Assembly: GCA_910577255.1 (NCBI GenBank)
Contig: CAJTMH010000001.1
Location: forward strand, 769,942 to 833,941
Direction: 5' to 3'
From: an uncultured Duncaniella sp.
GTDB taxonomy: Bacteria; Bacteroidota; Bacteroidia; Bacteroidales; Muribaculaceae
DNA length: 64,000 nucleotides
A program made the translations under genes and the position numbers. How positions within the stretch are numbered: the first letter of the stretch is position 1; every line of letters begins with the position of its first letter. Of the stretch, positions 35,166 through 43,693 are shown in pieces. The notes under the pieces were generated by a model. That model had not been told where the DNA came from, did no database searches, and worked only from the letters and a program-made list of their open reading frames with translations.

Positions 35166-36503
35166 TTAGAGCACACCCTGGGCCATCATGGCGCGGGCCA
35201 CCTTCATGAAGCCTGCTACGTTGGCACCCTTCACATAGTTGATGTAGCCGTCAGCCTCAGTGCCGTACTTCACACACTGGGTGTGGATGTCGCTCATGAT
35301 CTGCTTAAGCTTATTGTCGACCTCCTCCTCGGTCCATGACAGCTTCTGTGAGTTCTGAGCCATCTCGAGGCCCGAAACAGAAACACCGCCGGCATTCGCA
35401 GCCTTGCCGGGAGCATAAAGGATGCGGGCCTTCTGGAACTCGCGGATAGCATCGGGAGTGGAAGGCATGTTGGCACCCTCGCTCACTGCAATGCAGCCGT
35501 TGGCGATAAGAGCGCGTGCGTCGTCACCGTCAATCTCATTCTGGGTAGCCGAGGGCATAGCGATTTCGCAAGCCACACGCTGCCAGGGACGTTCACCCTC
35601 GAAGTACTGGCAATCATACTCCTCGGCAAACTCGCGGATACGGCCACGGTAGATATTCTTGAGCTTGAAGATATAGTCAAGCTGCTCGCGGGTCAGACCG
35701 TCGGGGACATAGATCGAACCGTCGCTGTCGCTCATCGACACCACCTTGGCACCCAGCGACAACAATTTTTCGGCAGTATAGGTAGCCACGTTGCCCGAAC
35801 CGGAGATAGCAACACGCTTGCCGGAGATATCAATTCCGCGAGTCTTGAGCATCTCAAGCAGGAAGTATACATTGCCGTAGCCGGTAGCCTCCGGACGGAT
35901 CTTAGAGCCACCGAACTCCAGGCCCTTACCGGTGAAAGTGCCGGTGAACTCACGAGCCATCTTCTTATACTGGCCATACATATAGCCCACCTCACGGCCA
36001 CCTACACCTATGTCGCCTGCAGGCACATCAGTGTCAGGACCGATCTGACGCCACAGCTCATTGATGAAAGCCTGGCAGAAACGCATCACCTCCATGTCGC
36101 TCTTTCCGCGGGGTGAGAAGTCGCTACCGCCCTTTGCACCACCCATGGCGAGAGTAGTGAGCGAATTCTTGAAGGTCTGCTCGAAGGCAAGGAACTTCAG
36201 GATAGAGAGATTAACCGACGAGTGGAAACGGATACCACCCTTGTACGGACCGATGGCATTATTGTGCTGAACACGGTAGCCCATGTTATTCTGCACCTTA
36301 CCCTTGTCATCCACCCACGAAACGCGGAACGCGAAGATGCGGTCAGGAATACACAGACGGTCAATCAGATTATATCTTTCAAATTCGGGATTCTCATTAT
36401 AGACATCTTCAATAGTGGTCAACACTTCTTCCACTGCCTGGATATACTCCGGTTCATTAGGGAAACGACGTTTCAAATCGTCGATAACTTCAACTGCCTT
36501 CAT
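35166..36503 (-). CDS. gdhA: NADP-type glutamate dehydrogenase
   Basis: 445 residues, the length of the hexameric small-form enzyme. The substrate-binding domain has PYKGGIRFH and the catalytic GGAKGGSDFSPRGKSD; the Rossmann domain has ISGSGNVATYTAEKLLSLGA for the cofactor. It makes glutamate from 2-oxoglutarate and ammonia and is a main nitrogen-assimilation route in gut Bacteroidetes. Cofactor preference (NADPH) is by family resemblance. The promoter (36595-36625) is one of the clearest in the window and predicts an ~85-base leader. Confidence 0.95.
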   Translation of the reverse strand: MKAVEVIDDLKRRFPNEPEYIQAVEEVLTTIEDVYNENPEFERYNLIDRLCIPDRIFAFRVSWVDDKGKVQNNMGYRVQHNNAIGPYKGGIRFHSSVNLSILKFLAFEQTFKNSLTTLAMGGAKGGSDFSPRGKSDMEVMRFCQAFINELWRQIGPDTDVPAGDIGVGGREVGYMYGQYKKMAREFTGTFTGKGLEFGGSKIRPEATGYGNVYFLLEMLKTRGIDISGKRVAISGSGNVATYTAEKLLSLGAKVVSMSDSDGSIYVPDGLTREQLDYIFKLKNIYRGRIREFAEEYDCQYFEGERPWQRVACEIAMPSATQNEIDGDDARALIANGCIAVSEGANMPSTPDAIREFQKARILYAPGKAANAGGVSVSGLEMAQNSQKLSWTEEEVDNKLKQIMSDIHTQCVKYGTEADGYINYVKGANVAGFMKVARAMMAQGVL

Positions 36504-36594
36504 ACCTTGAATTGAAATTGGATTTTATTTAAACTTTAACTTATTTACCTATCAAAAAACCGACATTTTGTTACAAAATCGTTGATTTTCGCGA

Positions 36595-36625
36595 CAAAGT
36601 TACACATTAAATCCGAAATTGCAAA
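36595..36625 (-). promoter_or_regulatory. Promoter of gdhA
   Basis: Minus strand TTTG (36625-36622), exactly 19 bases, TAACTTTG (36602-36595). Predicted start near 36588. Confidence 0.7.
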
Positions 36626-36743
36626 AAAATTGCAAGATTATATGCATTTTTAGTTAATACCTGTCACACCACATACATATAAAAACAAAGTCAGCAGCCA
36701 TCCTCTTCACTCTCCGGAAGAAAATAACCGCTAACCGTATAGA

Positions 36744-36783
36744 CAAAAAAAATTACTCGTCGTCTCGACGAATAACTTTTTTA
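36744..36783. terminator. Orphan terminator-like hairpin
   Basis: TCGTCG (36757-36762) and CGACGA (36766-36771) with a TCT loop; the stem continues as ATTA/TAA-T with one mismatch. It is flanked by eight A on one side and six T on the other, so it could end RNA from either strand. Both neighbouring genes start away from it. Confidence 0.6.
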
Positions 36784-36946
36784 CCTTAAATCTAATACCA
36801 TGAAAAACTTGTCACAAAGACATAGGTTTACATCAAACCCACCAAATATTTTAACATATTTTACCTATAATTTCACTTATTTTAAGCAAAAGCACCTATT
36901 TACACACCTTATAACCCCACATTTAACCTAATATGAGTTACCGAAA

Positions 36947-36977
36947 TTGTAAAATCGGAAATAAATCGCTAAATTTG
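36947..36977 (+). promoter_or_regulatory. Promoter of der
   Basis: TTG (36947-36949), 20 bases, TAAATTTG (36970-36977). It predicts a leader of about 110 bases before the der ATG. Confidence 0.65.
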
Positions 36978-37092
36978 CACTGAAGTGTCAGCTACGGCCC
37001 CATACATACCACAAATGTTAAAATCCCGAACCAACAGGCAAAGCATTTTGTTGACACTTAAATAAATAATACGAATTATAATCATCATTCCT

Positions 37093-38412
37093 ATGGGACA
37101 AATGATAGCAATCGTGGGACGCCCTAACGTGGGCAAATCCACTCTTTTCAACCGCTTGACACAAAGCCGTACAGCCATCACCAACGATGAGGCAGGCACC
37201 ACACGTGACCGCCAATATGGCAAGGTGGACTGGAACGGAAAAGAATTCTCAATCGTCGACACAGGCGGATGGGTAGTCAACAGTGAGGACATCTTTGAAA
37301 ACGAAATAAACAAGCAAGTAGAACTCGCAATCGAGCAGGCCGACGAAATCCTCTTCGTCGTCGACGCGACAAACGGCGTCACCGACCTTGACGACCACGT
37401 GGCCGAAATACTCCGCCGCTCCACCAAGCCGGTGATACTCGTGGCCAACAAAGTAGACGTAGGCGACTCCATATATAACACCGCCGAATTCTACGGTCTC
37501 GGCCTCGGCGATCCCTACGGAGTGTCGGCAGCCAGCGGATACGGCACCGGCGACCTTCTCGACGAAGTTGTGAAACGAATGCCCGAAAAGGACGAGGACG
37601 AAGCCGAAAAGCTCGACGACATACCCAAGATAGCCATAGTGGGACGTCCTAACGCCGGCAAATCATCTATCATCAACGCATTCATCGACGAAGAACGACA
37701 CATCGTAACCGACATCGCAGGAACTACCCGCGACTCCATCTACACACGCTACAACAAATTCGGTTTTGAATTCTACCTCGTCGACACAGCAGGTATCCGC
37801 AAAAAGACCAAAGTCACCGACGACATCGAATACTACTCCGTCATCCGCTCAATCAGAGCAATCGAAGCTTCCGACGTCTGCATCCTCATGATCGACGCGA
37901 CACGAGGCATCGAATCCCAGGACGTGTCGATTTTCTCACTCATCCAGAAAAACAAGAAAGGCCTTGTGGTGGTGGTCAACAAATGGGACCTCGTGGAGGA
38001 CAAATCACAGACCGCCATCAAACACTACGAGAACGCCATACGCGAACGCTTCGCTCCGTTCGTCGACTTCCCCATCATCTTTGCGTCAGCCCTCACCAAG
38101 CAGCGCATCTACAAAGTGCTCGAGACAGCCCTTCAGGTCTGCGCCAACCGCAAACGCACCGTGCCCACCTCTCAGCTCAACACCGTGATGCAGGAAGCCA
38201 TCGCTGCATATCCACCCCCAGCCAACAAGGGCAAATTCGTAAAAATCAAATACATCACCATGCTCAAGGAGGCACCTATACCCACATTCATCTTCTTCTG
38301 CAACCTTCCACAATGGGTCAAAGAGCCATACAGGCGCTACCTTGAGAACAAGATACGCGAGCACTGGGACTTTCACGGAACACCCATCAATGTGTTCATG
38401 CGAGAGAAATAA
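37093..38412 (+). CDS. der: Ribosome-assembly GTPase Der (EngA)
   Basis: 439 residues with two GTPase domains and a KH-like C-terminus, the layout unique to Der. First P-loop GRPNVGKST (about 8-16), DTGG switch II and NKVD; second P-loop GRPNAGKSS (184-192), DTAG and NKWD. The C-terminal KH-like domain (about 355-439) binds 50S subunits. Der is needed for maturation of the large ribosomal subunit and is essential in most bacteria. It has a good promoter upstream and a strong terminator after. Confidence 0.96.
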   Translation: MGQMIAIVGRPNVGKSTLFNRLTQSRTAITNDEAGTTRDRQYGKVDWNGKEFSIVDTGGWVVNSEDIFENEINKQVELAIEQADEILFVVDATNGVTDLDDHVAEILRRSTKPVILVANKVDVGDSIYNTAEFYGLGLGDPYGVSAASGYGTGDLLDEVVKRMPEKDEDEAEKLDDIPKIAIVGRPNAGKSSIINAFIDEERHIVTDIAGTTRDSIYTRYNKFGFEFYLVDTAGIRKKTKVTDDIEYYSVIRSIRAIEASDVCILMIDATRGIESQDVSIFSLIQKNKKGLVVVVNKWDLVEDKSQTAIKHYENAIRERFAPFVDFPIIFASALTKQRIYKVLETALQVCANRKRTVPTSQLNTVMQEAIAAYPPPANKGKFVKIKYITMLKEAPIPTFIFFCNLPQWVKEPYRRYLENKIREHWDFHGTPINVFMREK

Positions 38413-38443
38413 CCACCTCGCCACATCACACATCCCACCTATC

Positions 38444-38484
38444 ACAGGAACCATACACAGCCACCGGCACAGTATGGTTCCTGT
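38444..38484 (+). terminator. Terminator after der
   Basis: 13-bp perfect stem ACAGGAACCATAC (38444-38456) with its complement (38472-38484), followed by CATTTTA. Confidence 0.75.
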
Positions 38485-38521
38485 CATTTTACATCGTTAT
38501 CCCCTGCCTACACATGGCACG

Positions 38522-38556
38522 CAAAATGCCCCGCCGGAGAAGTTCCGACAGGGCAT
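38522..38556 (-). terminator. Terminator after asnS
   Basis: Minus strand ATGCCC...GGGCAT stem (38556-38551 with 38531-38526) with an inner CGGA/TCCG pairing, followed by UUUUGCG. Confidence 0.6.
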
Positions 38557-38600
38557 CACATACAGCCAAGCTGTTATGTCAACACCACACTATGAGGTGG

Positions 38601-39992
38601 TTAGAATTCAGCCTTACCAGGAGTGCGGGGGAAAGGAATCACGTCGCGGATATTAGTCATACCTGTCACAAAAAGCACCAGACGCTCGAATCCGAGACCG
38701 AAACCCGAATGAGGCACAGAGCCGAAGCGGCGGGTATCGAGATACCACCACATATCCTTCATTGGGATGCCAAGCTCCTCAATGCGCTGCAGGAGCTTAT
38801 CATAGCTCTCTTCACGTTCAGAACCGCCGATGATCTCGCCGATATGCGGGAAGAGCACATCCATTGCGCGTACAGTCTTGCCATCCTCGTTCTGCTTCAT
38901 ATAGAACGCCTTGATTTCCTTCGGATAGTCAGTCAGGATGACAGGCTTCTTGAAATGCTCCTCCACCAGATAGCGTTCATGCTCGCTCTGAAGGTCAGTG
39001 CCCCAATGAACCGGGAACTCGAACTTTTTGCCAGACTCCTCGAGGATTTTCACACCCTCACCATAGGAGAGGCGCACGAAATCGTTGTCAACCACAAACT
39101 TCAGACGCTCGATGAGCTCCTTGTCATACATATCCTGAAGGAACTTGATATCATCATAGCAATGTTCAAGCGCATAGCTGATGCAATATTTCACAAACTC
39201 CTCAGCGAGGTCCATGTTGTCAGTGATGTCATAGAATGCCATCTCAGGCTCTATCATCCAGAACTCCGACAGGTGACGCGGAGTGTTTGAGTTCTCAGCG
39301 CGGAAAGTCGGACCGAAAGTGTAGATCTGCCCCAACGCTGTGGCACCGAGCTCACCTTCAAGCTGACCAGACACAGTCAGAGCGGTAGGCTTGCCGAAGA
39401 AGTCGCAGCTGTAATCCACACGGCCCTCTTCATCCTTAGGCAGATTGTTGAGGTCAAGTGTGGTAACCTGGAACATAGCTCCTGCGCCCTCGCAGTCACT
39501 GGCAGTGATGAGAGGAGTGTTGAGATAGTAGAAGCCTCGTTCATTGAAGAACTTATGTATAGCAAACGCAAGAGTGCTGCGTACACGCAGGATAGCACCG
39601 AACGTATTGGTTCGCGGACGCAGATGGGCTATCTCACGGAGAAACTCCAGAGTGTGGCCCTTCTTCTGCAATGGATAGCTTTCGGGATCAGCCGTGCCGT
39701 AGATGGTGAGCGCATCAGCCTGGATTTCGCAGCTCTGTCCCTTGCCCTGCGATTCAACCAGCTTACCGGTGACGCAGATGCTCGAACCGGTGGTAACAGG
39801 CTTAAGGTCCTCATCAGAGAACTTGGCCATATCAAACACCACCTGTATATTATTAATGGTAGAACCGTCATTGAGCTGCACAAACTGCACATGTTTATTA
39901 CCACGGCGGGTGCGGACCCAACCTTTTGCCTCAACTTCGCTCCCGATAAGCGCGGGAGTCGAGAGAAGTTCCACTACTTTAGTTCTTTTCAT
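38601..39992 (-). CDS. asnS: Asparaginyl-tRNA synthetase
   Basis: 463 residues. The start at 39992 gives the family N-terminus MKRTKVVELL; the upstream extension in the same frame is not typical. N-terminal OB-fold anticodon domain (about 15-115, KGWVRTRRGNKHVQFVQLND), class II catalytic domain with motif 2 (TFRAENSNTPRHLSEFWMIE) and motif 3 (GFGLGFERLVLFVTGM). It charges tRNA-Asn with asparagine. It follows the pseudouridine synthase gene after 74 bases on the same strand, so the two translation-related genes are probably co-transcribed. Confidence 0.96.
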   Translation of the reverse strand: MKRTKVVELLSTPALIGSEVEAKGWVRTRRGNKHVQFVQLNDGSTINNIQVVFDMAKFSDEDLKPVTTGSSICVTGKLVESQGKGQSCEIQADALTIYGTADPESYPLQKKGHTLEFLREIAHLRPRTNTFGAILRVRSTLAFAIHKFFNERGFYYLNTPLITASDCEGAGAMFQVTTLDLNNLPKDEEGRVDYSCDFFGKPTALTVSGQLEGELGATALGQIYTFGPTFRAENSNTPRHLSEFWMIEPEMAFYDITDNMDLAEEFVKYCISYALEHCYDDIKFLQDMYDKELIERLKFVVDNDFVRLSYGEGVKILEESGKKFEFPVHWGTDLQSEHERYLVEEHFKKPVILTDYPKEIKAFYMKQNEDGKTVRAMDVLFPHIGEIIGGSEREESYDKLLQRIEELGIPMKDMWWYLDTRRFGSVPHSGFGLGFERLVLFVTGMTNIRDVIPFPRTPGKAEF

Positions 39993-40066
39993 TAATCTTA
40001 TGTTTAAAAATTTGCTTATTACAAAGTGTGGCGCACATTCCACACGCCACACTTCTAATTATTCAT

Positions 40067-41692
40067 TTACTCGAATGAACCCATCTTGAGGAAGTTAACC
40101 TCCTCCTGGGTCAGATAACGCCAGCGTCCGCGGGGAAGATTCTTCTTGGTAAGACCCGCAAAGTACACACGGTCAAGCTTGGTCACATGATAACCGAGGC
40201 TCTCAAAGATACGACGCACGATGCGGTTGCGGCCTGAATGAATCTCGATACCTGCCTGGTTGCGGTCAGTGTCGGTGGCATACGAGATAGCATCGGCATG
40301 GATAGGACCATCCTCAAGCTCTATGCCGTCAGCTATACGCTGCATATCCTCTTCGGCGATATCCTTATCGGTCCAAACGTGATAGATCTTCTTCTTCACA
40401 AATTTGGGGTGAGTCAGCTTTGATGCAAGGTCACCGTCATTGGTGAGCAGCAGCACACCTGTGGTGTTGCGGTCAAGACGGCCTACAGGATAGATGCGTT
40501 CCTCGCATGCGCCCTTGACAAGGTCCATAACAGTGAGACGTCCGTTGGGATCGTCGCTCGTAGTGACACAATCCTTCGGCTTGTTGAGAAGGATGTAGCA
40601 CTTACGTTCCAGAGCTACCACCTTTTCATCATATTCCACCACGTCATTGTGTGAAATCTTGGTGCCGAGTTCAGTCACAACTTCACCGTTGACCTTGATG
40701 AGGCCCTGCTGGATATATTCGTCAGCTTCACGACGTGAGCACAGTCCGGCGTTAGCCATGAACTTGTTGAGACGAATCTGTTCGTCCGAATCAGGGATGG
40801 GGAGCTCATATTCTATGCGCTTTGGACGCGGAGTGAAGCTGCGTCCGCCCTGAGGCATACCAAACTGGTTCTGACGAGGAGATTTCTGCTTATTGAAACC
40901 TCCCTGCTTGTTATATCCACCGGGACGGTTATTGTTGTAACCACCCTGACGGTTGTTGTTATAGCCGCCCTGGTTGTTGTAGCCTCCCTGACGGTTATTA
41001 TTGTTGTAACCGCCGGGACGGTTATTGTTGTAGCCACCTTGACGGTTGTTGTTATAGCCGCCCTGGTTATTATTGTAGCCTCCCTGACGGTTGTTATTGT
41101 TGTAACCGCCGGGACGATTATTATTGTAGCCACCCTGACGGTTGTTATTGTTGTAACCGCCGGGACGATTATTATTGTAGCCACCCTGACGGTTGTTGTT
41201 ATAGCCGCCCTGACGGTTATTATTATAATGGTTATTATTGTTATAACCACCCTGATTATTATAGCGGTTATAATTATTGTGACGAGGCTGATATGAGCCG
41301 GTTGCTTCCCCCTCGGCACCTGTGGTTGCACCCTCGGCTGCCGCCTGAGGCTCACCCTCTACCTGAGGATTGGCGGGACGTGGCTGATATCCCTGATTGT
41401 TGTAGCGGTTGTTGCTCGGGTAACGGTTATAACCATTCTGATTATTACCGTAACGATTATTATTGCCATAGCCTCCCTGACGATTATTATTATAAGGGCG
41501 CTGCTGGTAAGGACGATTGCCGTAGCTGTTGCCGTATGACTGGCGACGCTCCTGGAGGTCTCCCTGCTGGGCGTGGTCACTCTGGGCATTAAAATCGTTT
41601 GCAGAAGCCTCTTGACGGCCTTCGGGCTGGTCGGCATTCACAGGACGGACCCCGATACGCGGTCTCTTGCCTTTCTTTTCGTTGCTGTCCAT
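40067..41692 (-). CDS. rRNA pseudouridine synthase (RsuA/RluB type) with repeat-rich N-terminus
   Basis: 541 residues, roughly twice the usual size. The extra is the first ~300 residues: low-complexity Asn/Gly/Tyr/Arg/Gln sequence in which units like GGYNNNRQ and GGYNNNRP repeat about fifteen times (about 137-264). An S4 RNA-binding domain follows (from about 306, IRLNKFMANAGLCSRREADE), then the synthase domain with catalytic Asp407 in GRLDRNTTGVLLL. Enzymes of this group modify one uridine in 16S or 23S rRNA; the exact site is not certain. Asn/Gly/Tyr/Arg-rich tails tend to bind RNA or form condensates (inference). A -7 element at 41919-41912 implies a leader of about 215 bases. Confidence 0.92.
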   Translation of the reverse strand: MDSNEKKGKRPRIGVRPVNADQPEGRQEASANDFNAQSDHAQQGDLQERRQSYGNSYGNRPYQQRPYNNNRQGGYGNNNRYGNNQNGYNRYPSNNRYNNQGYQPRPANPQVEGEPQAAAEGATTGAEGEATGSYQPRHNNYNRYNNQGGYNNNNHYNNNRQGGYNNNRQGGYNNNRPGGYNNNNRQGGYNNNRPGGYNNNNRQGGYNNNQGGYNNNRQGGYNNNRPGGYNNNNRQGGYNNQGGYNNNRQGGYNNNRPGGYNKQGGFNKQKSPRQNQFGMPQGGRSFTPRPKRIEYELPIPDSDEQIRLNKFMANAGLCSRREADEYIQQGLIKVNGEVVTELGTKISHNDVVEYDEKVVALERKCYILLNKPKDCVTTSDDPNGRLTVMDLVKGACEERIYPVGRLDRNTTGVLLLTNDGDLASKLTHPKFVKKKIYHVWTDKDIAEEDMQRIADGIELEDGPIHADAISYATDTDRNQAGIEIHSGRNRIVRRIFESLGYHVTKLDRVYFAGLTKKNLPRGRWRYLTQEEVNFLKMGSFE

Positions 41693-42190
41693 AACTTTTT
41701 TGTGATTTCTTAAATGTTAAGTGGATAGTGATTTTTAAAGCTCGGCCTCTCGGCGAGCACACGGTTGGAAAAATTTAATTGATAATAGATTATAATTTTA
41801 TTGTTTGTTTCTGAATTAGCAAAAATGGCTCTATTGTTGGAAACAATTATTGGAAAATAAAAGTTGAAAATGTGAATTTGTCATTCCTATCCTTTCGCCT
41901 TTTCTCCACCGCAAAATTAAAGAATATTTTCTTTAAATCCTACATCTACAACCAAAAATTTCAGAAAAAATGTTAATGATGAAAGCTTGTATCAATCATT
42001 AGCATCTTTTATGTGTTCATCCACCGTGTACGCACATAAAACACCCTTTTTCTCCTCCTGCGACGATCTAACGACACTCGTTACAATCGTGACAATCTCA
42101 TCGTTAACATTTTTTGAGGGACATCCGTTCAGCTTTTCTATATTTTTTATTCGTACCTTTGTCCACTCATATTACTTGACCTCTTAGATT
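41693..42190. other. Divergent region upstream of the pseudouridine synthase and NSS genes
   Basis: 498 AT-rich bases. Minus strand: TAATTTTG (41919-41912), giving the pseudouridine synthase a long (~215 base) leader that includes a small GC stem (GCTCG/CGAGC, about 41740-41758). Plus strand: TACCTTTG (42154-42161), 29 bases before the NSS gene. No coding frame is supported. Confidence 0.55.
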
Positions 42191-43543
42191 ATGACCGAAA
42201 AAAGAGCCCAGTTCGCCACGCGTCTTGGTGTCATCGCCACCACAGTCGGGTCGGCCGTAGGCTTGGGAAACATCTGGCGGTTCCCTTACGAAGCCGGTGT
42301 GCATGGCGGTGGAGCATTTCTGCTCATCGACCTTTTCTTCATTTTTATAATAGGAGTGCCGGTGGTTTGCGCCGAGTTCATCATCGGGCGACACACTGGC
42401 GCCAACGTGCGCGGGGCATTCAAAATGCTCGCCCCGGGAAAGCCTTGGGGCATAGTGAGCTATCTCGGCATCCTCGCATCCATCCTCATCCTGAGCTTCT
42501 ACTCCGTGGTGGCGGGTTGGACCCTGGAATATATCGGACAATCGCTCTCCGACTTCTCCGGCATCCATTCACCCGAAGGACTCCACCGGCAGTTTGACAT
42601 CTTCGCCCAGTCCAACTGGCGTCCTGCCATGTGGACCGTCATTTTCCTCCTCTGCAACTACCTCATCCTCTCCCGGGGAGTCCAGAAAGGGATTGAAAAG
42701 ATGTCAAACATCATGATGCCAATGCTCTTCGTCATACTCATAGCCTTCAGCATCAATTCGCTCACCATGCCCTCGGCTGCCGAAGGCCTCTCATTCCTGT
42801 TTAAGCCCGATTTCTCCAAAGTCACCCCATCAGTGCTTATCGGAGGCATGGGACAAGCCTTTTTCTCCCTAAGCCTCGGTCTTGGGTGCCTCATCACCTA
42901 TTCGAGCTACTTCAAGCGGGAGACTCCATTGGTGAAAACCGCATTCATCACAGCCGGTCTCGACACCCTCGTTGCCCTTTTGGCCGGCATAATAATCTTC
43001 CCGGCAGTCTTCACATTCGGCGAGGAGCCGGCAGCAGGGCCGAAACTCGTCTTCGAGATTCTGCCATCCATTTTCAGCAACCTACCGGGAGGCATGATAT
43101 GGTCCACCCTTTTCTTCGTCCTCCTGTTCCTGGCATCACTTACCTCCACCATATCAATGAGTGAAATCTCCATAGCTTACTTCCAAGAGGAATTCGGGAT
43201 GAGCCGCCGCAAAGCCACATGGCTCAACATCGGCATAGCCATGGTCCTCGGCATCATCTGCGCCCTGTCATTCGGTATGCTGTCTGATTTCACTATATGC
43301 GGGCTCACGGTATTCAATCTTTTCGACTATCTATCGTCCAACATCCTCCTCCCTGTCGGCGGCCTCATAATATCAATCTTTGTAGGATGGGTACTCGACA
43401 GGGCTGTCGTGCAGCGTGAGCTTGTCACAGTCAATCCGGGGCGCGCCACCATCATCTGCGTACGCCTCATCGTCTTCTGCTTGCGCTATCTTGCCCCTCT
43501 GTGCATCGCGGCGGTATTCATTTTCGGCCTCGGACTCTTCTGA
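42191..43543 (+). CDS. Sodium-dependent transporter, NSS (SNF) family
   Basis: 450 residues, about eleven to twelve membrane spans. The first span carries the family signature TVGSAVGLGNIWRFPYEAG, with the unwound GLGN segment that binds substrate and sodium. SYSSYFKRE-like ITYSSYFKRETPL in span 6/7 and the GxxFF segment AFFSLSLGLGCL are also typical. These LeuT-fold symporters take up amino acids or similar molecules with sodium; the substrate here is unknown. It has its own -7 element (42154-42161) and seems to be a single-gene unit upstream of glgB. Confidence 0.92.
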   Translation: MTEKRAQFATRLGVIATTVGSAVGLGNIWRFPYEAGVHGGGAFLLIDLFFIFIIGVPVVCAEFIIGRHTGANVRGAFKMLAPGKPWGIVSYLGILASILILSFYSVVAGWTLEYIGQSLSDFSGIHSPEGLHRQFDIFAQSNWRPAMWTVIFLLCNYLILSRGVQKGIEKMSNIMMPMLFVILIAFSINSLTMPSAAEGLSFLFKPDFSKVTPSVLIGGMGQAFFSLSLGLGCLITYSSYFKRETPLVKTAFITAGLDTLVALLAGIIIFPAVFTFGEEPAAGPKLVFEILPSIFSNLPGGMIWSTLFFVLLFLASLTSTISMSEISIAYFQEEFGMSRRKATWLNIGIAMVLGIICALSFGMLSDFTICGLTVFNLFDYLSSNILLPVGGLIISIFVGWVLDRAVVQRELVTVNPGRATIICVRLIVFCLRYLAPLCIAAVFIFGLGLF

Positions 43544-43693
43544 TCAAGTCTGGGTCCGTGACTTTTTTCGATGATTAATAGGGATTATTGAAAAAAATTT
43601 ACTAAGTTTGTGAAAACAATTCCCTCATGCAAGGGTTGAAAGATTGGGGCTTTTCCCCGATATCCCTCACCATGAAATATAATCATCAGATCT

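Larger units (their letters stand above)
36504..37092. other. Divergent gdhA-der intergenic region
   Basis: 589 AT-rich bases between two divergent genes. It contains the gdhA promoter (minus, 36595-36625), the der promoter (plus, 36947-36977) and, in between, a terminator-like hairpin (36744-36783) that belongs to neither gene. No coding frame is supported. Confidence 0.65.

Noticed and set aside
40813..41355. Ile/Thr-rich minus-strand frame
   Set aside because: Shifted-frame reading of the GGYNNN repeat region of the pseudouridine synthase gene.
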